A stretch of DNA of 64,000 nt from QYOJ01 sp043810345 (lineage in GTDB: Bacteria; Bacteroidota; Bacteroidia; Bacteroidales; FEN-979): the NCBI GenBank assembly GCA_043810345.1, contig JBDROF010000067.1, forward strand, positions 23,889 to 87,888, in the 5' to 3' direction. The notes under the pieces are model-generated. The model saw only the letters and a program-made list of their open reading frames with translations, searched no databases and was not told the origin of the DNA. The translations under genes and the position numbers were made by a program. Shown here piece by piece: positions 7,943 through 17,712 of this stretch. Each line of letters opens with the position of its first letter. Position 1 is the first letter of the stretch.

Positions 7943-9250
7943 ATGAGCTCATTGAAAAAGAAATTTGCAGAAAAAGCAGTCCCCGTTGCAGGCGAGGTGA
8001 AAACGCTGCTTAAGGATTACGGCGAGGTAGAGATCGGCAAAGTAACCATCGGATCCGTTATCGATGGGATGAAAGGAATGCCCGCGCTACTTACACTTAC
8101 ATCGAAACTTGATCCGCAGGAAGGGATCCGTTTCAGGGGATACTCCATCCCTGAACTGCAGGAGCAACTTCCCAAACTCAGCGCAGATGATGAACCATTG
8201 CCTGAAGGATTGTTTTACCTGATGTTGCTGGGAAAACTTCCAACCATGGAAGATGTGAAAGAAATCGGTAACGAATGGAAAAAACGGGCGGTTCTTCCTG
8301 CTCATGTGGGAAAAGTTCTGGATGCCCTGCCATCTGAATCAGCACCCATGGCCGATTTTGCCATTGGTATTCTGGCGCTGGCTACCGAATCGGAGTTTGT
8401 GAAGGCTTACAATGCAGGTGCCGGTAAAAAGGATTACTGGGATTCCACCTATGAGGATGTCATGAACTTCCTGGCACAATTGCCGCTGATTGCCGCATAC
8501 ATCTACCGGAAACAATATCACGGAGGCAAGATGATCCCGGCCGATCCCAATCTCGACTGGTCCGCTAACCTGGCCCACATGATGGGGTATAATGATCCGA
8601 ACATTTACAAACTTTTCAGATTGTACCTTACCATCCATGCCGACCATGAAGGGGGCAATGTATCAGCCCATACCACCCACCTGGTTGGTTCCGCGCTGAG
8701 CAATCCGTTTTATTCCTATGCCGCAGGAATGCTGGGGCTGGCCGGACCGCTGCATGGCTATGCCAACCAGGAGGTAGTTGCCTGGATCCTGGATATGGTC
8801 AAAGAGCTCGGAACCGAGAATCCGACTAAAGAACAGATCCATGAATTCTGTCAGCAGACCATTGGCTCCGGTCGTGTGATCCCGGGTTACGGCCATGCGG
8901 TGTTGCGGAAAACCGACCCTCGGTACATCGCTCAGAAAGAGTTTGCCGCTAAATATTGCAAGGGCGATTCCTTCATTCAGATTGTGAACGACCTCTACGA
9001 AGTGGTTCCGCCGATCCTGGGTTCGCTCGGGAAGGTGAAAAATCCGTGGCCGAATGTGGATGCTTACTCGGGTTCCCTGCTGAGACATTACGGGATCTAT
9101 GAAGCTCCATTCTATACCGTCCTGTTCGGTGTTTCCAGGGCCATGGGCGTACTGGCATCCCTGTTGTGGGACAGGGCAGTGGGCCTTCAGATCGAAAGAC
9201 CCTCTTCCTTCACGCTGGATTGGTTCCAGAATAAGGCAGGAATAAAATAA
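7943..9250 (+). CDS. gltA: Citrate synthase
   Basis: Condenses acetyl-CoA and oxaloacetate to citrate, the entry step of the TCA cycle, in the cytoplasm. At 435 residues it is longer in the N-terminus than E. coli GltA and resembles the eukaryote-like Si-citrate synthases found in many Bacteroidota. The catalytic residues are visible: H271 in PLHGYANQEV, H318 in PGYGHAVLRKTDPR and D373 in NVDAYSGSLL. The start is an ATG 58 bases after a strong promoter. The next gene, malate dehydrogenase, follows after 23 bases and supplies oxaloacetate, so the two form a TCA operon. Confidence 0.96.
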   Translation: MSSLKKKFAEKAVPVAGEVKTLLKDYGEVEIGKVTIGSVIDGMKGMPALLTLTSKLDPQEGIRFRGYSIPELQEQLPKLSADDEPLPEGLFYLMLLGKLPTMEDVKEIGNEWKKRAVLPAHVGKVLDALPSESAPMADFAIGILALATESEFVKAYNAGAGKKDYWDSTYEDVMNFLAQLPLIAAYIYRKQYHGGKMIPADPNLDWSANLAHMMGYNDPNIYKLFRLYLTIHADHEGGNVSAHTTHLVGSALSNPFYSYAAGMLGLAGPLHGYANQEVVAWILDMVKELGTENPTKEQIHEFCQQTIGSGRVIPGYGHAVLRKTDPRYIAQKEFAAKYCKGDSFIQIVNDLYEVVPPILGSLGKVKNPWPNVDAYSGSLLRHYGIYEAPFYTVLFGVSRAMGVLASLLWDRAVGLQIERPSSFTLDWFQNKAGIK

Positions 9251-9273
9251 CTAACTTTTAAAACGGAAAAACT

Positions 9274-10212
9274 ATGAAAGTAACAGTCGTAGGTGCCGGA
9301 TTGGTAGGAGCCACATGTGCTCATTCAATCGCCACCAAGGATATCGTAAATGAACTGGTCTTAATTGATGTCAAAGAGAATCTCGCAGAGGGGAAGGCGC
9401 TGGATATCTGGCAGATGGCTCCGGTTGAACTGTTTGATACCCGTGTGGTTGGGTATACAAACGATTATAGCAAAACCGCCGGCTCCGAAGTAGTCGTATT
9501 GACTGCCGGTGTTCCAAGGAAACCCGGTATGAGTCGGGACGACCTGATCTCTATCAATGCAGGTATCGTAAAATCCTGCACGGAAAATATCATCAAATAC
9601 TCCCCGAATACGATCCTGATTGTCGTATCAAACCCGCTGGACGTCATGACCTATTGTGCCTATCTGACAGCCGGAGTTGATTCCTCACGGGTATTCGGAA
9701 TGGCAGGTATTCTGGATACAGCCCGGTATGGAGCTTTCCTGGCGAATGCTCTGAACTGTTCCCCGAAGGATATCCATTCGATCCTGATGGGCGGACATGG
9801 CCCGACAATGGTTCCGTTGCCACGGTATACCACGGTAAGTGGCATCCCTGTGACCGAACTCATCGACAAAGAGAAACTGGATGCTATTGTGACCAGGACA
9901 AGAAATGGGGGAACAGAGATTGTCAACCTGCTGGGAACATCAGCCTGGTACGCTCCGGGCGTGGCTGCTGCCCAGATGGTGGAAGCGATCATCAACGACC
10001 AGAAACGGATCTTCCCCTGCTGCAGCTGGCTGCAGGGTCAGTACGGCCTGAAGGATATCTACCTGGGCGTTCCCGTCAAACTGGGACGTAAAGGGATCGA
10101 GCAGGTGATCGAACTCGACCTGAACAAGGAGGAGATGGAACTGGTCCATGCGTCCGCCAAAGCAGTACGCGAAGTGATGGATGTACTGGATAATATGAAC
10201 GCCGGTAAATAA
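9274..10212 (+). CDS. mdh: Malate dehydrogenase
   Basis: NAD-dependent oxidation of malate to oxaloacetate in the TCA cycle. 312 residues, the size of the lactate-dehydrogenase-like bacterial MDH class. The Rossmann motif GAGLVG starts at residue 7, the substrate loop has VPRKPGMSRDDLI with the arginines expected of MDH, VSNPLDVMTY contains the conserved Asn, and the proton-relay H175 lies in MGGHGPTMVP. It is 23 bases behind citrate synthase and transcribed with it. Its stop is only 4 bases from the convergent hydrolase remnant. Confidence 0.96.
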   Translation: MKVTVVGAGLVGATCAHSIATKDIVNELVLIDVKENLAEGKALDIWQMAPVELFDTRVVGYTNDYSKTAGSEVVVLTAGVPRKPGMSRDDLISINAGIVKSCTENIIKYSPNTILIVVSNPLDVMTYCAYLTAGVDSSRVFGMAGILDTARYGAFLANALNCSPKDIHSILMGGHGPTMVPLPRYTTVSGIPVTELIDKEKLDAIVTRTRNGGTEIVNLLGTSAWYAPGVAAAQMVEAIINDQKRIFPCCSWLQGQYGLKDIYLGVPVKLGRKGIEQVIELDLNKEEMELVHASAKAVREVMDVLDNMNAGK

Positions 10213-10216
10213 GTGC

Positions 10217-10470
10217 CTATAACCCGGTAACAAATTCCAGGAAAGGCGGGATGAATTGCTGCACATGGGTCTCCATCGGCATGTGTCCCGCTCCTTTAAT
10301 CTTAACCAGCTCCAGTTGGGGGAAAGCCCCGTAATAGAGCCTGACCGATCGCAGCGAAACCCAATTGTCCCTGGTTCCCCAGATGGCCCCCACCGGCACA
10401 TCAGTCAGGGTCCGGACGTCCAGATCTTCTACCTCTCTGTTGTTCCTGTCCCATGGACGAAAAGGGAAAG
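10217..10470 (-). pseudogene. 3' remnant of an alpha/beta-hydrolase gene
   Basis: The minus-strand frame reads VGAIWGTRDNWVSL, then LELVKIKGAGHMPMET and a final PPFLEFVTGL. This is the C-terminal quarter of an alpha/beta hydrolase, including the acid region and the catalytic histidine (GAGHMP). The nucleophile elbow (G-x-S-x-G), the oxyanion-hole region and the N-terminal two thirds of the fold are missing, and the sequence 5' of about 10,470 has no hydrolase likeness. It is a truncated relic, unlikely to be active. Confidence 0.7.
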
Positions 10471-10567
10471 CATGACAGTAACAGGGGTAAGATGATGGAA
10501 GCAGGAAATGAGGATGTAGCCATATTTTCAGTACTTTTGTCACACAAATGTGTAACTATTTTCGCAC

Positions 10568-10963
10568 TTGAAGGCAAAAAACATCCGCAGAATCTTCAAT
10601 TACCTGATTCTGATCATCCTGGCCTCTGCCTTAGGGATTCTTTCCCGGGAATACAGCTCGATCCTGCCCGGCTTTCTGGCAAGATATACCGGGGACACCA
10701 TGTGGGCCTTTGCCCTCTATTTTGTGATCGCTCTCTTCTCCCTGAAACGCTCCTTCGGCTTTAAGTTCTACCTGACCTTCCTCCTGGCTGTTCTGGATGA
10801 GATTTCACAGCTCTACCATGCTCCCTGGATAGATGAACTCAGAAATACCACTGTAGGGGCTCTGGTGTTGGGAAACACTTTCGTCTGGTCAGATCTGATC
10901 TGCTACCTGGCTGGTGCAGTGCTGGCCGTAGTGGTGGATTACACGTTTATTCGTAATTCGTAA
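10568..10963 (+). CDS. DUF2809 family membrane protein
   Basis: 131 residues, four predicted membrane helices, with the DUF2809 marks: L-x-S-R near the first helix, GDTMWA, E-x-S-Q-L-Y-H-A-P-W-(I/L)-D and a final G-x-x-(F/L)-x-W-S-D-L-x-x-Y. Function is unknown. The frame opens at a TTG (10,568) followed by a basic KAKNIRR stretch and then the first helix; no ATG precedes that helix, so TTG is the likely start. The last codons and the stop are formed by ATTCGTAATTCGTAA boundary repeat. The next gene starts 34 bases downstream, all of it repeat. Confidence 0.8.
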   Translation: MKAKNIRRIFNYLILIILASALGILSREYSSILPGFLARYTGDTMWAFALYFVIALFSLKRSFGFKFYLTFLLAVLDEISQLYHAPWIDELRNTTVGALVLGNTFVWSDLICYLAGAVLAVVVDYTFIRNS

Positions 10964-10996
10964 TTCGTAATTCGTAATTCGTAATTCATAATTCAT
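10949..10996 (+). repeat. ATTCGTAATTCGTA boundary repeat between DUF2809 and the S41 peptidase
   Basis: About five tandem copies of the 8-9 base word ATTCGTA(A), the last two drifting to ATTCATA. The array begins within the last three codons of the upstream gene, supplies its stop, fills the whole gap and ends one or two bases before the ATG at 10,998. Confidence 0.9.
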
Positions 10997-10997
10997 A

Positions 10998-12602
10998 ATG
11001 GGTTCTCATCGTTCATCTAACTATATGCCTCTGATCCTGGCGCTTGTGCTGTCGGGGGGGATTTTTCTTGGGCTGCTGATCGGCTACTTCACAGGAGGTG
11101 TGATTCCCTCCTTCTTTGGGCAACCGGACAAAGTGGGCAGTGTGATTACATATATTGAAACCAACTATGTAGATACCATCAGCAAGAATTCCCTGGTGGA
11201 GAAATCGGTCACAGGATTGCTGGAAAAGCTGGATCCCCATTCGATGTATATTCCAGCCAGCGAGTTTCATGCCGTAACCGACCCCCTGCTGGGAAGCTTT
11301 GAGGGGATAGGCGTCTCTTTCCGGATGGAGGGAGATACCATCACCATCATCAACCCGATTCCGGGAGGACCCTCAGAGCAGGTCGGGATCAAAGCCGGCG
11401 ACCGGATCGTGAAGGTGAATGGGGAACAGGTTACCGGGAAAAAGCTCTCCTCAACCGATGTCATGCGACTGCTCAAAGGACCTACCGGAACCACGGTCGA
11501 TGTCACCGTTTTCCGTAGAGGAACTGCGGAACTGATCGAGTTTACCATCATCCGGGATGTGATCCCCACTTACAGTCTGGACATCGCCTATATCGTGTCA
11601 CCCGGTATCGGATACATCCGGTTGAATAATTTTTCATCCACCACCTACGACGAACTCCAGATAGCGCTGGCTGAGCTGATCAAAGCGGGTATGAAGAAGC
11701 TGATCATCGACCTTCAGGGGAACAATGGCGGGTACCTTCAGGCTGCTGTGAACGTAGCCAATGAATTTTTAGAGAAAGGGGACCTGATCGTATACACGGA
11801 AGGGACAAACCACCCGAAAGAGATGTACTTCGCCAATGGGCACGGACTCTTCAAAACCGGAGAGCTGATTGTATTGATTGATGAATGGTCCGCTTCAGCC
11901 GCTGAGATTCTGGCGGGCGCCATCCAGGATAACGACCGGGGAACCATCATTGGCCGGCGTTCATTCGGAAAGGGTTTGGTGCAGAAACAACTGAATCTGC
12001 GGGATGGTTCGGCCGTGAGGTTGACGGTGGCGAAATACTATACCCCTACCGGTCGATGCATTCAAAAACCTTATGAAGATGGGAGTAAAGGAGATTATTA
12101 TGCTGACTACTACCACCGAGTCATGAACGGAGAACTTGAGAATGCCGACAGTATCAAGATTGCTGATTCGTTAAAATACACCACACCTGGTGGCAAGATT
12201 GTATATGGAGGGGGAGGCATTGTACCGGATATTTTCGTACCTGTTGAGAGAAGTGAAAGTCTCAAGTACTATACCCAACTCCTCAACAAAGGGCTTTTGT
12301 ACCGCTATGCGTTTGATTACACGGATCGTCACCGGAAGGAACTCAGCCGGTTCAAAAGCTATGCCGATTTCAACAGGCAGTTCCAGGTAACCGACAAGAT
12401 GCTCAACGAGCTGATCCAATATGCCGACACCCATGGGGTGAAGCTTAACGGGAGTGATCTCACAACTTCCGATGCCCGGATACGGGTGATGATGAAAGCT
12501 TATATTGGCCGGAATATTTTAGATAATGAAGGTTTTTTTCCGTTACTTAACTCCATTGATCCTGCGTTCAAAAAAGGTGTTGAAGCGCTTGATGAAAAGT
12601 GA
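10998..12602 (+). CDS. S41 family C-terminal processing peptidase (CtpA-like)
   Basis: 534 residues. An N-terminal membrane anchor or signal (residues about 10-32) places the enzyme in the periplasm. A PDZ domain follows (about 95-185, with GSFEGIGVSF and IVKVNGEQVTG), then the S41 core (about 190-375) with LIIDLQGNNGG, the catalytic Ser in EWSASAAEILAG and the catalytic Lys in GRRSFGKGLVQ. The C-terminal 150 residues extend beyond the protease core as in Bacteroidota members. These enzymes trim C-termini of periplasmic proteins. The whole region 5' of its ATG is boundary repeat, so it is probably read from the DUF2809 transcript. Confidence 0.92.
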   Translation: MGSHRSSNYMPLILALVLSGGIFLGLLIGYFTGGVIPSFFGQPDKVGSVITYIETNYVDTISKNSLVEKSVTGLLEKLDPHSMYIPASEFHAVTDPLLGSFEGIGVSFRMEGDTITIINPIPGGPSEQVGIKAGDRIVKVNGEQVTGKKLSSTDVMRLLKGPTGTTVDVTVFRRGTAELIEFTIIRDVIPTYSLDIAYIVSPGIGYIRLNNFSSTTYDELQIALAELIKAGMKKLIIDLQGNNGGYLQAAVNVANEFLEKGDLIVYTEGTNHPKEMYFANGHGLFKTGELIVLIDEWSASAAEILAGAIQDNDRGTIIGRRSFGKGLVQKQLNLRDGSAVRLTVAKYYTPTGRCIQKPYEDGSKGDYYADYYHRVMNGELENADSIKIADSLKYTTPGGKIVYGGGGIVPDIFVPVERSESLKYYTQLLNKGLLYRYAFDYTDRHRKELSRFKSYADFNRQFQVTDKMLNELIQYADTHGVKLNGSDLTTSDARIRVMMKAYIGRNILDNEGFFPLLNSIDPAFKKGVEALDEK

Positions 12603-12612
12603 TTAATGTTTA

Positions 12613-12646
12613 TTTGATCTAAATAGCCAGATTTTTTCTATCTTTG
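12613..12646 (+). promoter_or_regulatory. Bacteroidota promoter for superoxide dismutase
   Basis: TTTG at 12,613-12,616 and TATCTTTG at 12,639-12,646, spacer 22 bases. The -7 box is an exact consensus match; the spacer is slightly long. The leader to the ATG at 12,675 would be about 22 bases. Confidence 0.6.
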
Positions 12647-12674
12647 CCACAAGAAATTTAAAATAGAACTTATC

Positions 12675-13250
12675 ATGGTACATGAATTACCGCAATTACC
12701 TTTCGCCATGGATGCGCTGGAACCTTATATCTCAAAGCGCACCCTGGAGTTTCATTACGGCAAACACCATCAGGCCTACGTGATCAACCTGAACAAATTG
12801 ATACAAGGCACCGAATTCGAAAACAAATCTCTGGAAGATATCGTCAGATCCGCTTCAGGAGGTCTCTACAATAACGGAGCCCAGGTATGGAATCATACCT
12901 TTTACTGGAACTGCATGAAACCTAAGGGGGGTGGGGATCCTTCCGGTGCCCTTTTCGAGGCACTGACCAAATCTTTTGGATCCATCTCCGAGTTCAAGGA
13001 GAAATTCTCCGCTGCTGCTGCCACCCTGTTCGGATCGGGGTGGGCCTGGTTAGTCAGGAAATCAGACGGCTCACTGGCGATCGTCCAGGAGAGCAATGCC
13101 GGCAACCCGCTTCGCAATGGGCTCACACCAATACTGACCTGCGACGTTTGGGAGCATGCCTATTACCTGGACAAGATGAATGCCCGTCCCGATTACATTG
13201 CCGATTTCTGGAAAGTGGTGGATTGGGAAGCGGTGGCTACTCGACTGTGA
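12675..13250 (+). CDS. sodB: Superoxide dismutase, Fe/Mn family
   Basis: Converts superoxide to oxygen and hydrogen peroxide. 191 residues, no signal peptide, so cytoplasmic. The four metal ligands are in place: H27, H74, D157 and H161 (the last two in [10 protein letters not shown]). The region with GSGWAWL and the short length fit the Fe-type or cambialistic enzymes of anaerobes. It has its own promoter. Its 3' end overlaps the convergent glmS gene by 14 bases. Confidence 0.95.
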   Translation: MVHELPQLPFAMDALEPYISKRTLEFHYGKHHQAYVINLNKLIQGTEFENKSLEDIVRSASGGLYNNGAQVWNHTFYWNCMKPKGGGDPSGALFEALTKSFGSISEFKEKFSAAAATLFGSGWAWLVRKSDGSLAIVQESNAGNPLRNGLTPILTCDVWEHAYYLDKMNARPDYIADFWKVVDWEAVATRL

Positions 13251-15075
13251 CCGATTTCGCCAGGTTCCTGGGTTGATCCACATTGCAGCCGCGGAGCACC
13301 GCGATGTGATAGGATAGGAGCTGCAACGGGATGGTGGCGATCAGGGGGACAAGCATCTCTTCTGTCTCCGGGATCTCGATGCTATAATCGGCCAGTTTCT
13401 TTAACGTCTCATCTCCTTCATTGATGATAGCGATGATTTTTCCCTTGCGTGCCTTGACCTCCTGAATGTTACTGATGACTTTTTCGTAGGTTCCCCCCCG
13501 CGTGGCGATCACAAATACGGGCATATGCTCATCGATCAGTGCGATTGGTCCGTGTTTCATCTCTGCCGCCGGGTAGCCCTCGGCATGGATGTAGGAGATC
13601 TCTTTCAGTTTCAGTGCCCCCTCCAGGGCAACCGGAAAGTTATATCCACGACCCAGATAAAGTGAATTATTGACATGTTGATAGGTTTCAGCGATTTGTC
13701 TCACCTGATCATTCTGTTTCAGGGTCTGTTCTACTTTATCAGGTATCGAATTCAACTCGTGTAGCAGACTTATGAACCGGGAAGTGGGAATGGTCCCCTT
13801 TTTCTGGGCCAGGAGCAGTGCCAGCAAGGTCAATACGGCCACCTGGGCAGTAAAGGCTTTGGTGGAGGCCACCCCGATCTCCGGTCCGGCATGGGTATAA
13901 ACACCGGCATGCGTAGCCCGTGCAATGGAGGATCCAACCACGTTGCAGATCCCCAGTACCGTGGTTCCCTTCGCCTTGGCCAGTTCGATTGCGGCCAGGG
14001 TGTCCGCTGTTTCCCCAGACTGGGAGATGGCAATCACCACATCCTCTTCGTTGATGACAGGGTTCCGGTATCTGAATTCCGATGAATACTCTACCTCTAC
14101 CGGGATCCGGGCGAGGTCTTCGATCAGGTACTCCCCCACCAATCCGGCATGCCATGAGGTTCCGCAGGCTGTTATGATGATCCGCTTGGCATTGAGCAGC
14201 TTTTGTTGGTAATCACGGATCCCTCCCAGGGTCACTAATCCATGATCCAGATGCAGCCGGCCACGCATGCTGTCATAGATCGAACGGGGCTGCTCAAAGA
14301 TCTCCTTCAGCATGAAATGGTCGAATCCTCCCTTTTCAATAGCAGTCAAACTCAGTTCCAGCTTCTGGATATAAGGAGTCTTCTCCTGGTTTTTGACAGT
14401 CCGGATCTGTAGCTTTTTGTTTCGCCTGATGATTGCGATCTCTTCGTCGTTCAGAAAAACCACATTATCGGTATATTCAATGATTGGTGTGGCATCAGAG
14501 GCTACAAAATATTCCTCTTTCCCAATGCCTACAACTAATGGACTCCCTTTCCGTGCAGCAATGATCTTATTTGGATTTGTCTTCGATATAACAACGATGG
14601 CATAGGCTCCGATCACCTGGTTCAATGCAATCCGGACAGCCTCTTGCAGGGGAACTTTTTCATGAATTATAATATCCTCGATCAGGTGGATCAATACCTC
14701 TGTATCGGTATCGCTGGAGAAAACGTATCCACGGTTGATCAGCTCACTCCGGAGTGCGGCGTAATTCTCGATGATTCCGTTATGGATGATGGCCAGGCTC
14801 TTGTTTTGGGAGAAATGGGGGTGGGCGTTGACCTGGTTGGGTTCTCCGTGTGTAGCCCACCGGGTATGAGCCATGCCGATATTCCCTGAAACATCACTAC
14901 CACTTACATATTCCTCCAGATCGGAAACCTTGCCTTTGCATTTATAGACCTTGAGATCGTCGTTCAGCATGCAAAGCCCTGCACTGTCGTAACCCCTGTA
15001 CTCAAGCCGGTGCAATCCCTTGATCAGGATCGGATAGGCCTCTTTCGGGCCGATATACGCTACAATTCCACACAT
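13237..15075 (-). CDS. glmS: Glutamine--fructose-6-phosphate aminotransferase (isomerizing)
   Basis: Makes glucosamine-6-phosphate from fructose-6-phosphate and glutamine, the first step towards peptidoglycan and lipid A sugars. 612 residues, full length. Cys2 of MCGIVAYIG is the glutaminase nucleophile; the N-terminal Ntn domain covers about 1-240. Two SIS domains follow, with [20 protein letters not shown] and the terminal [11 protein letters not shown] characteristic of GlmS. It lies 63 bases behind the DUF4270 lipoprotein gene in a minus-strand cluster. I see no glmS ribozyme upstream, as expected outside the Firmicutes. Confidence 0.97.
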   Translation of the reverse strand: MCGIVAYIGPKEAYPILIKGLHRLEYRGYDSAGLCMLNDDLKVYKCKGKVSDLEEYVSGSDVSGNIGMAHTRWATHGEPNQVNAHPHFSQNKSLAIIHNGIIENYAALRSELINRGYVFSSDTDTEVLIHLIEDIIIHEKVPLQEAVRIALNQVIGAYAIVVISKTNPNKIIAARKGSPLVVGIGKEEYFVASDATPIIEYTDNVVFLNDEEIAIIRRNKKLQIRTVKNQEKTPYIQKLELSLTAIEKGGFDHFMLKEIFEQPRSIYDSMRGRLHLDHGLVTLGGIRDYQQKLLNAKRIIITACGTSWHAGLVGEYLIEDLARIPVEVEYSSEFRYRNPVINEEDVVIAISQSGETADTLAAIELAKAKGTTVLGICNVVGSSIARATHAGVYTHAGPEIGVASTKAFTAQVAVLTLLALLLAQKKGTIPTSRFISLLHELNSIPDKVEQTLKQNDQVRQIAETYQHVNNSLYLGRGYNFPVALEGALKLKEISYIHAEGYPAAEMKHGPIALIDEHMPVFVIATRGGTYEKVISNIQEVKARKGKIIAIINEGDETLKKLADYSIEIPETEEMLVPLIATIPLQLLSYHIAVLRGCNVDQPRNLAKSVTVE

Positions 15076-15138
15076 CGCTTCCTTATTTTATACAGTTCTG
15101 ACAAATATATGACAAAAAAAAGGAATTTGGAATGCAAA

Positions 15139-16491
15139 TCATTGTAATTTGGTATAGGTGATCCTTAACTTCAGTTTATCCCCTGCTGATGGAGAGAAGA
15201 AAGGATCCGATCCGTTCAGAGTTACCCGGTTGATAAGAGGAGCCCTGATCAGTGGATTAGAAGCATAGACATAGAGGTCGTAGTTTTTCAGGGTATCGCT
15301 GATCAGGAGACGCTGGATGTGGCGTGTCAGCCGGAACCAGTAAGCCCTGTCTTTTTTGTTGTAAGTTCCGCCAAAGTAATCGATCCCATCCAGTTCGTCG
15401 ATGATAACGCCCAGTTTCCCTGCTGTATCAACCTTGTACATAGCCAATTGAGTGGGAGGTTGCAAGGTGGTATCCGCATCGGGATTCTTGAAGGTAAGAA
15501 CTGCACTGTTGATGGCGATAGGACCCAATTCATTCAGACTTCTGATGAAGGGGAGCCTGATTTTGATCTTCACCCCTCCCAGGGTCTGAAGGTAGAGCCG
15601 GTTTTTCCCAAGTGCGGTATCGTGAAAGAGTACCTGCTGTTTAAATTCAGGACTGGCATCCAGGTATCCGTGATGATCAAAGGTGTTAAACCGGGCAGCA
15701 GGGGGGTAAATGGGCATATCAAAATGGAGTGAATCCCCTTTGTCTTCATTGTGAAAATAGAGGATCAACTTCGAAAGACCGTCAGAGGATTCGAAATTCA
15801 CAAGGGCGCCCCGTGAACTGACCGGGGTCGCCTCCACATACAACCCCTTCATGAACCGAATGAATTCAGTATTGGAAGACAAGATGTTATCCGGTGCAAA
15901 CAGGATTTTATTTCCCAGGTAATTTGTTTGGTTCGAGAGGTTGATCCGGAGATGAGGGGCTACCGGTTCCCCCCAGATAATCACACTGTCGTGTGGTCGA
16001 GGCATATAGGTCAGGTTAGCCAGTTCAAGCCCGTAAGTGCCAACTGACTGGTTAGAGTAATAACTGCTGTCCAGGATCAGATCATGACTCATCTCAAACA
16101 CCCTGACCTGCTGAAGTGTATTGGTATCGCCGTAGGAGGTCTTATAATAAAGTATCAAAACCAGCGAATCGAGCTTCGGGTTGATCCCAAAGTCAATCTG
16201 TTCCGAAGAGAGAAAAAACTGGCTGTAAAAACTGGCGGTCGTCTTTCCGAATACCGGATCCATGATTGAACCCAGTACAAGCATGCTCATCTCATCGGTC
16301 CGAATGGAATCATCGAGTACCGAATAAGCCTGGATGGTAACGGTGTCGAATAGATCCACATAAAGAGTATCACTGGGTGGGAGCAGGTCCAGACCAAGTT
16401 CATAGGGATCTTTTTTACATGAAACAACGATGAAAACAATCAGCAGGCAAATCCAGATGGATCGGAACAGTAGTTTAGGTAGTGATCTCAA
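15139..16491 (-). CDS. DUF4270 family lipoprotein
   Basis: 450 residues with a lipoprotein signal ending at Cys25 (IVVSCKKDP), so membrane anchored. The early KDPYELGLDLLP stretch and the later AVLTFKNPD and YGxxxKKDRAYWFRLT-like segments match what I know of DUF4270, a Bacteroidota family of unknown function predicted to be all-beta. It sits between the glycogen-synthase-like gene and glmS, an arrangement I recall from other Bacteroidota, which hints at a cell-envelope role but does not prove it. Confidence 0.85.
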   Translation of the reverse strand: MRSLPKLLFRSIWICLLIVFIVVSCKKDPYELGLDLLPPSDTLYVDLFDTVTIQAYSVLDDSIRTDEMSMLVLGSIMDPVFGKTTASFYSQFFLSSEQIDFGINPKLDSLVLILYYKTSYGDTNTLQQVRVFEMSHDLILDSSYYSNQSVGTYGLELANLTYMPRPHDSVIIWGEPVAPHLRINLSNQTNYLGNKILFAPDNILSSNTEFIRFMKGLYVEATPVSSRGALVNFESSDGLSKLILYFHNEDKGDSLHFDMPIYPPAARFNTFDHHGYLDASPEFKQQVLFHDTALGKNRLYLQTLGGVKIKIRLPFIRSLNELGPIAINSAVLTFKNPDADTTLQPPTQLAMYKVDTAGKLGVIIDELDGIDYFGGTYNKKDRAYWFRLTRHIQRLLISDTLKNYDLYVYASNPLIRAPLINRVTLNGSDPFFSPSAGDKLKLRITYTKLQ

Positions 16492-16514
16492 GTGCCGGGA
16501 TTTACGATAAACAA

Positions 16515-17342
16515 TTAATCAACGGTAACCGGTTCATTGACCAGAATCTCATCGTAGAAATCAGAATAGGCATCCAGGTAGTTATCCATCGGCTGGTATT
16601 CGAGTGTCGGCTTCTCTGATTCTCTCACGTAGCTGAGTATTTCGGGGTTGATGTCCGGAGAGCCAAGGATCAGCCCGTCGGCAAAATCAATGGCAGCTTT
16701 CATGATGTTAACGTAAGAAGGCGTTTTATAGTGTTTCAGATCCTTTAGGGAGATGCCATTTAATTTCAGTTTCGACCCGAAATCTTTGTGAAACAATTCG
16801 CTGAAGTCATCATTGTAGAGTGAGAAGATAACTTTTGAATCACTGAATAACGGATTGTCTTTGAATGCTTTCTTGATGTAAAGGGGAAGCAGGCTTGTCA
16901 TCCAGCCATGACAGTGAACCACATCGGGTCCCCAGCTCAGTTTTTTGACAGTCTCCAGTACGCCACGGGCGAAAAAGATTGTCCGCTCGTCGTTGTCGGT
17001 GAAAAATTTGTTGTTTTTGTCGCAGAATGTAAACTTCCGGTTAAAATAATCTTCGTTATCAATGAAATAGATCTGCATGCGTGCCTGCTGAATGGAAGCC
17101 ACTTTGATGATCAGCGGGTGGTCGGCATCGTTGATGACCAGGTTCATCCCCGACAGGCGAATTACCTCATGTAGTTGATTGCGGCGTTCGTTGATGTTCC
17201 CGAACCGTGGCATGAAGGTGCGGATCTCTTTGCCTCTCTCCTGGATGCCTTGCGGAAGATGCCTTCCAATCAGGCTCATGGGCGTCTCCTTCAAATACGG
17301 TGTAATCTCCTGAGCAACGAACAGTACTTTTGCTTTTTCCAT
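16515..17342 (-). CDS. Glycogen/starch synthase-like protein, N-terminal (GT5) half only
   Basis: 275 residues, about half of a normal glycogen synthase (470 or more). It matches the N-terminal Rossmann lobe: KVLFVAQEITPYLKET at residues 4-19, then MPRFGNI, and VVHCHGWMTSLLPLY. The K-T-G-G-L motif that binds ADP-glucose in GlgA is replaced here (YLKETPMSL), and the C-terminal nucleotide-sugar lobe is absent. The protein is therefore unlikely to make glycogen alone. Short relatives of this kind recur in Bacteroidota next to DUF4270 and glmS. It has a good promoter and starts a three-gene operon. Confidence 0.75.
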   Translation of the reverse strand: MEKAKVLFVAQEITPYLKETPMSLIGRHLPQGIQERGKEIRTFMPRFGNINERRNQLHEVIRLSGMNLVINDADHPLIIKVASIQQARMQIYFIDNEDYFNRKFTFCDKNNKFFTDNDERTIFFARGVLETVKKLSWGPDVVHCHGWMTSLLPLYIKKAFKDNPLFSDSKVIFSLYNDDFSELFHKDFGSKLKLNGISLKDLKHYKTPSYVNIMKAAIDFADGLILGSPDINPEILSYVRESEKPTLEYQPMDNYLDAYSDFYDEILVNEPVTVD

Positions 17343-17379
17343 AGTTTCTCCAAATTTTACTCAAAATCAAATTCGTTTG

Positions 17380-17413
17380 CAAAGATACTAAAAAATTTTA
17401 AGATAAAATCAAA
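17380..17413 (-). promoter_or_regulatory. Bacteroidota promoter for the GT5-DUF4270-glmS operon
   Basis: On the minus strand TTTG (17,413-17,410), a 22-base A/T-rich spacer, then TATCTTTG (17,387-17,380). The -7 box matches the consensus exactly. The start codon is at 17,342. The remaining intergenic stretch 17,414-17,712 holds no gene I can support. Confidence 0.6.
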
Positions 17414-17712
17414 GCCTTTTCTGTAAAATAATGATTGTTATTGATTTAACGATTTTTTACATAACTTTTTCAAAAAAAATTGCTTTTCACATATAACCTT
17501 TTGCCTCCAAACCGGATTAATGTCCAAAAATCAGGTGTAGGATCAAAGCAGGAGGGAAATCGTACCATCAACCAATTCATGAAACAGAAAGTCATCTGCC
17601 GGGCAGGGATTTTCAGGGTAGCTCAGGCCAGTCTCCCACAACTATCTGGTCAGCCGTTCTCCGCCACCGGCAAAAAACATGGCGGAAATGAAATAAACCT
17701 AAAAACAGTAGT

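Noticed and set aside
15076..15138. glmS ribozyme or a clear glmS promoter
   Set aside because: No ribozyme core is visible. A TATATTTG box exists at 15,109-15,102 (minus strand), but the nearest TTTG is 25 bases away, so I did not list it.
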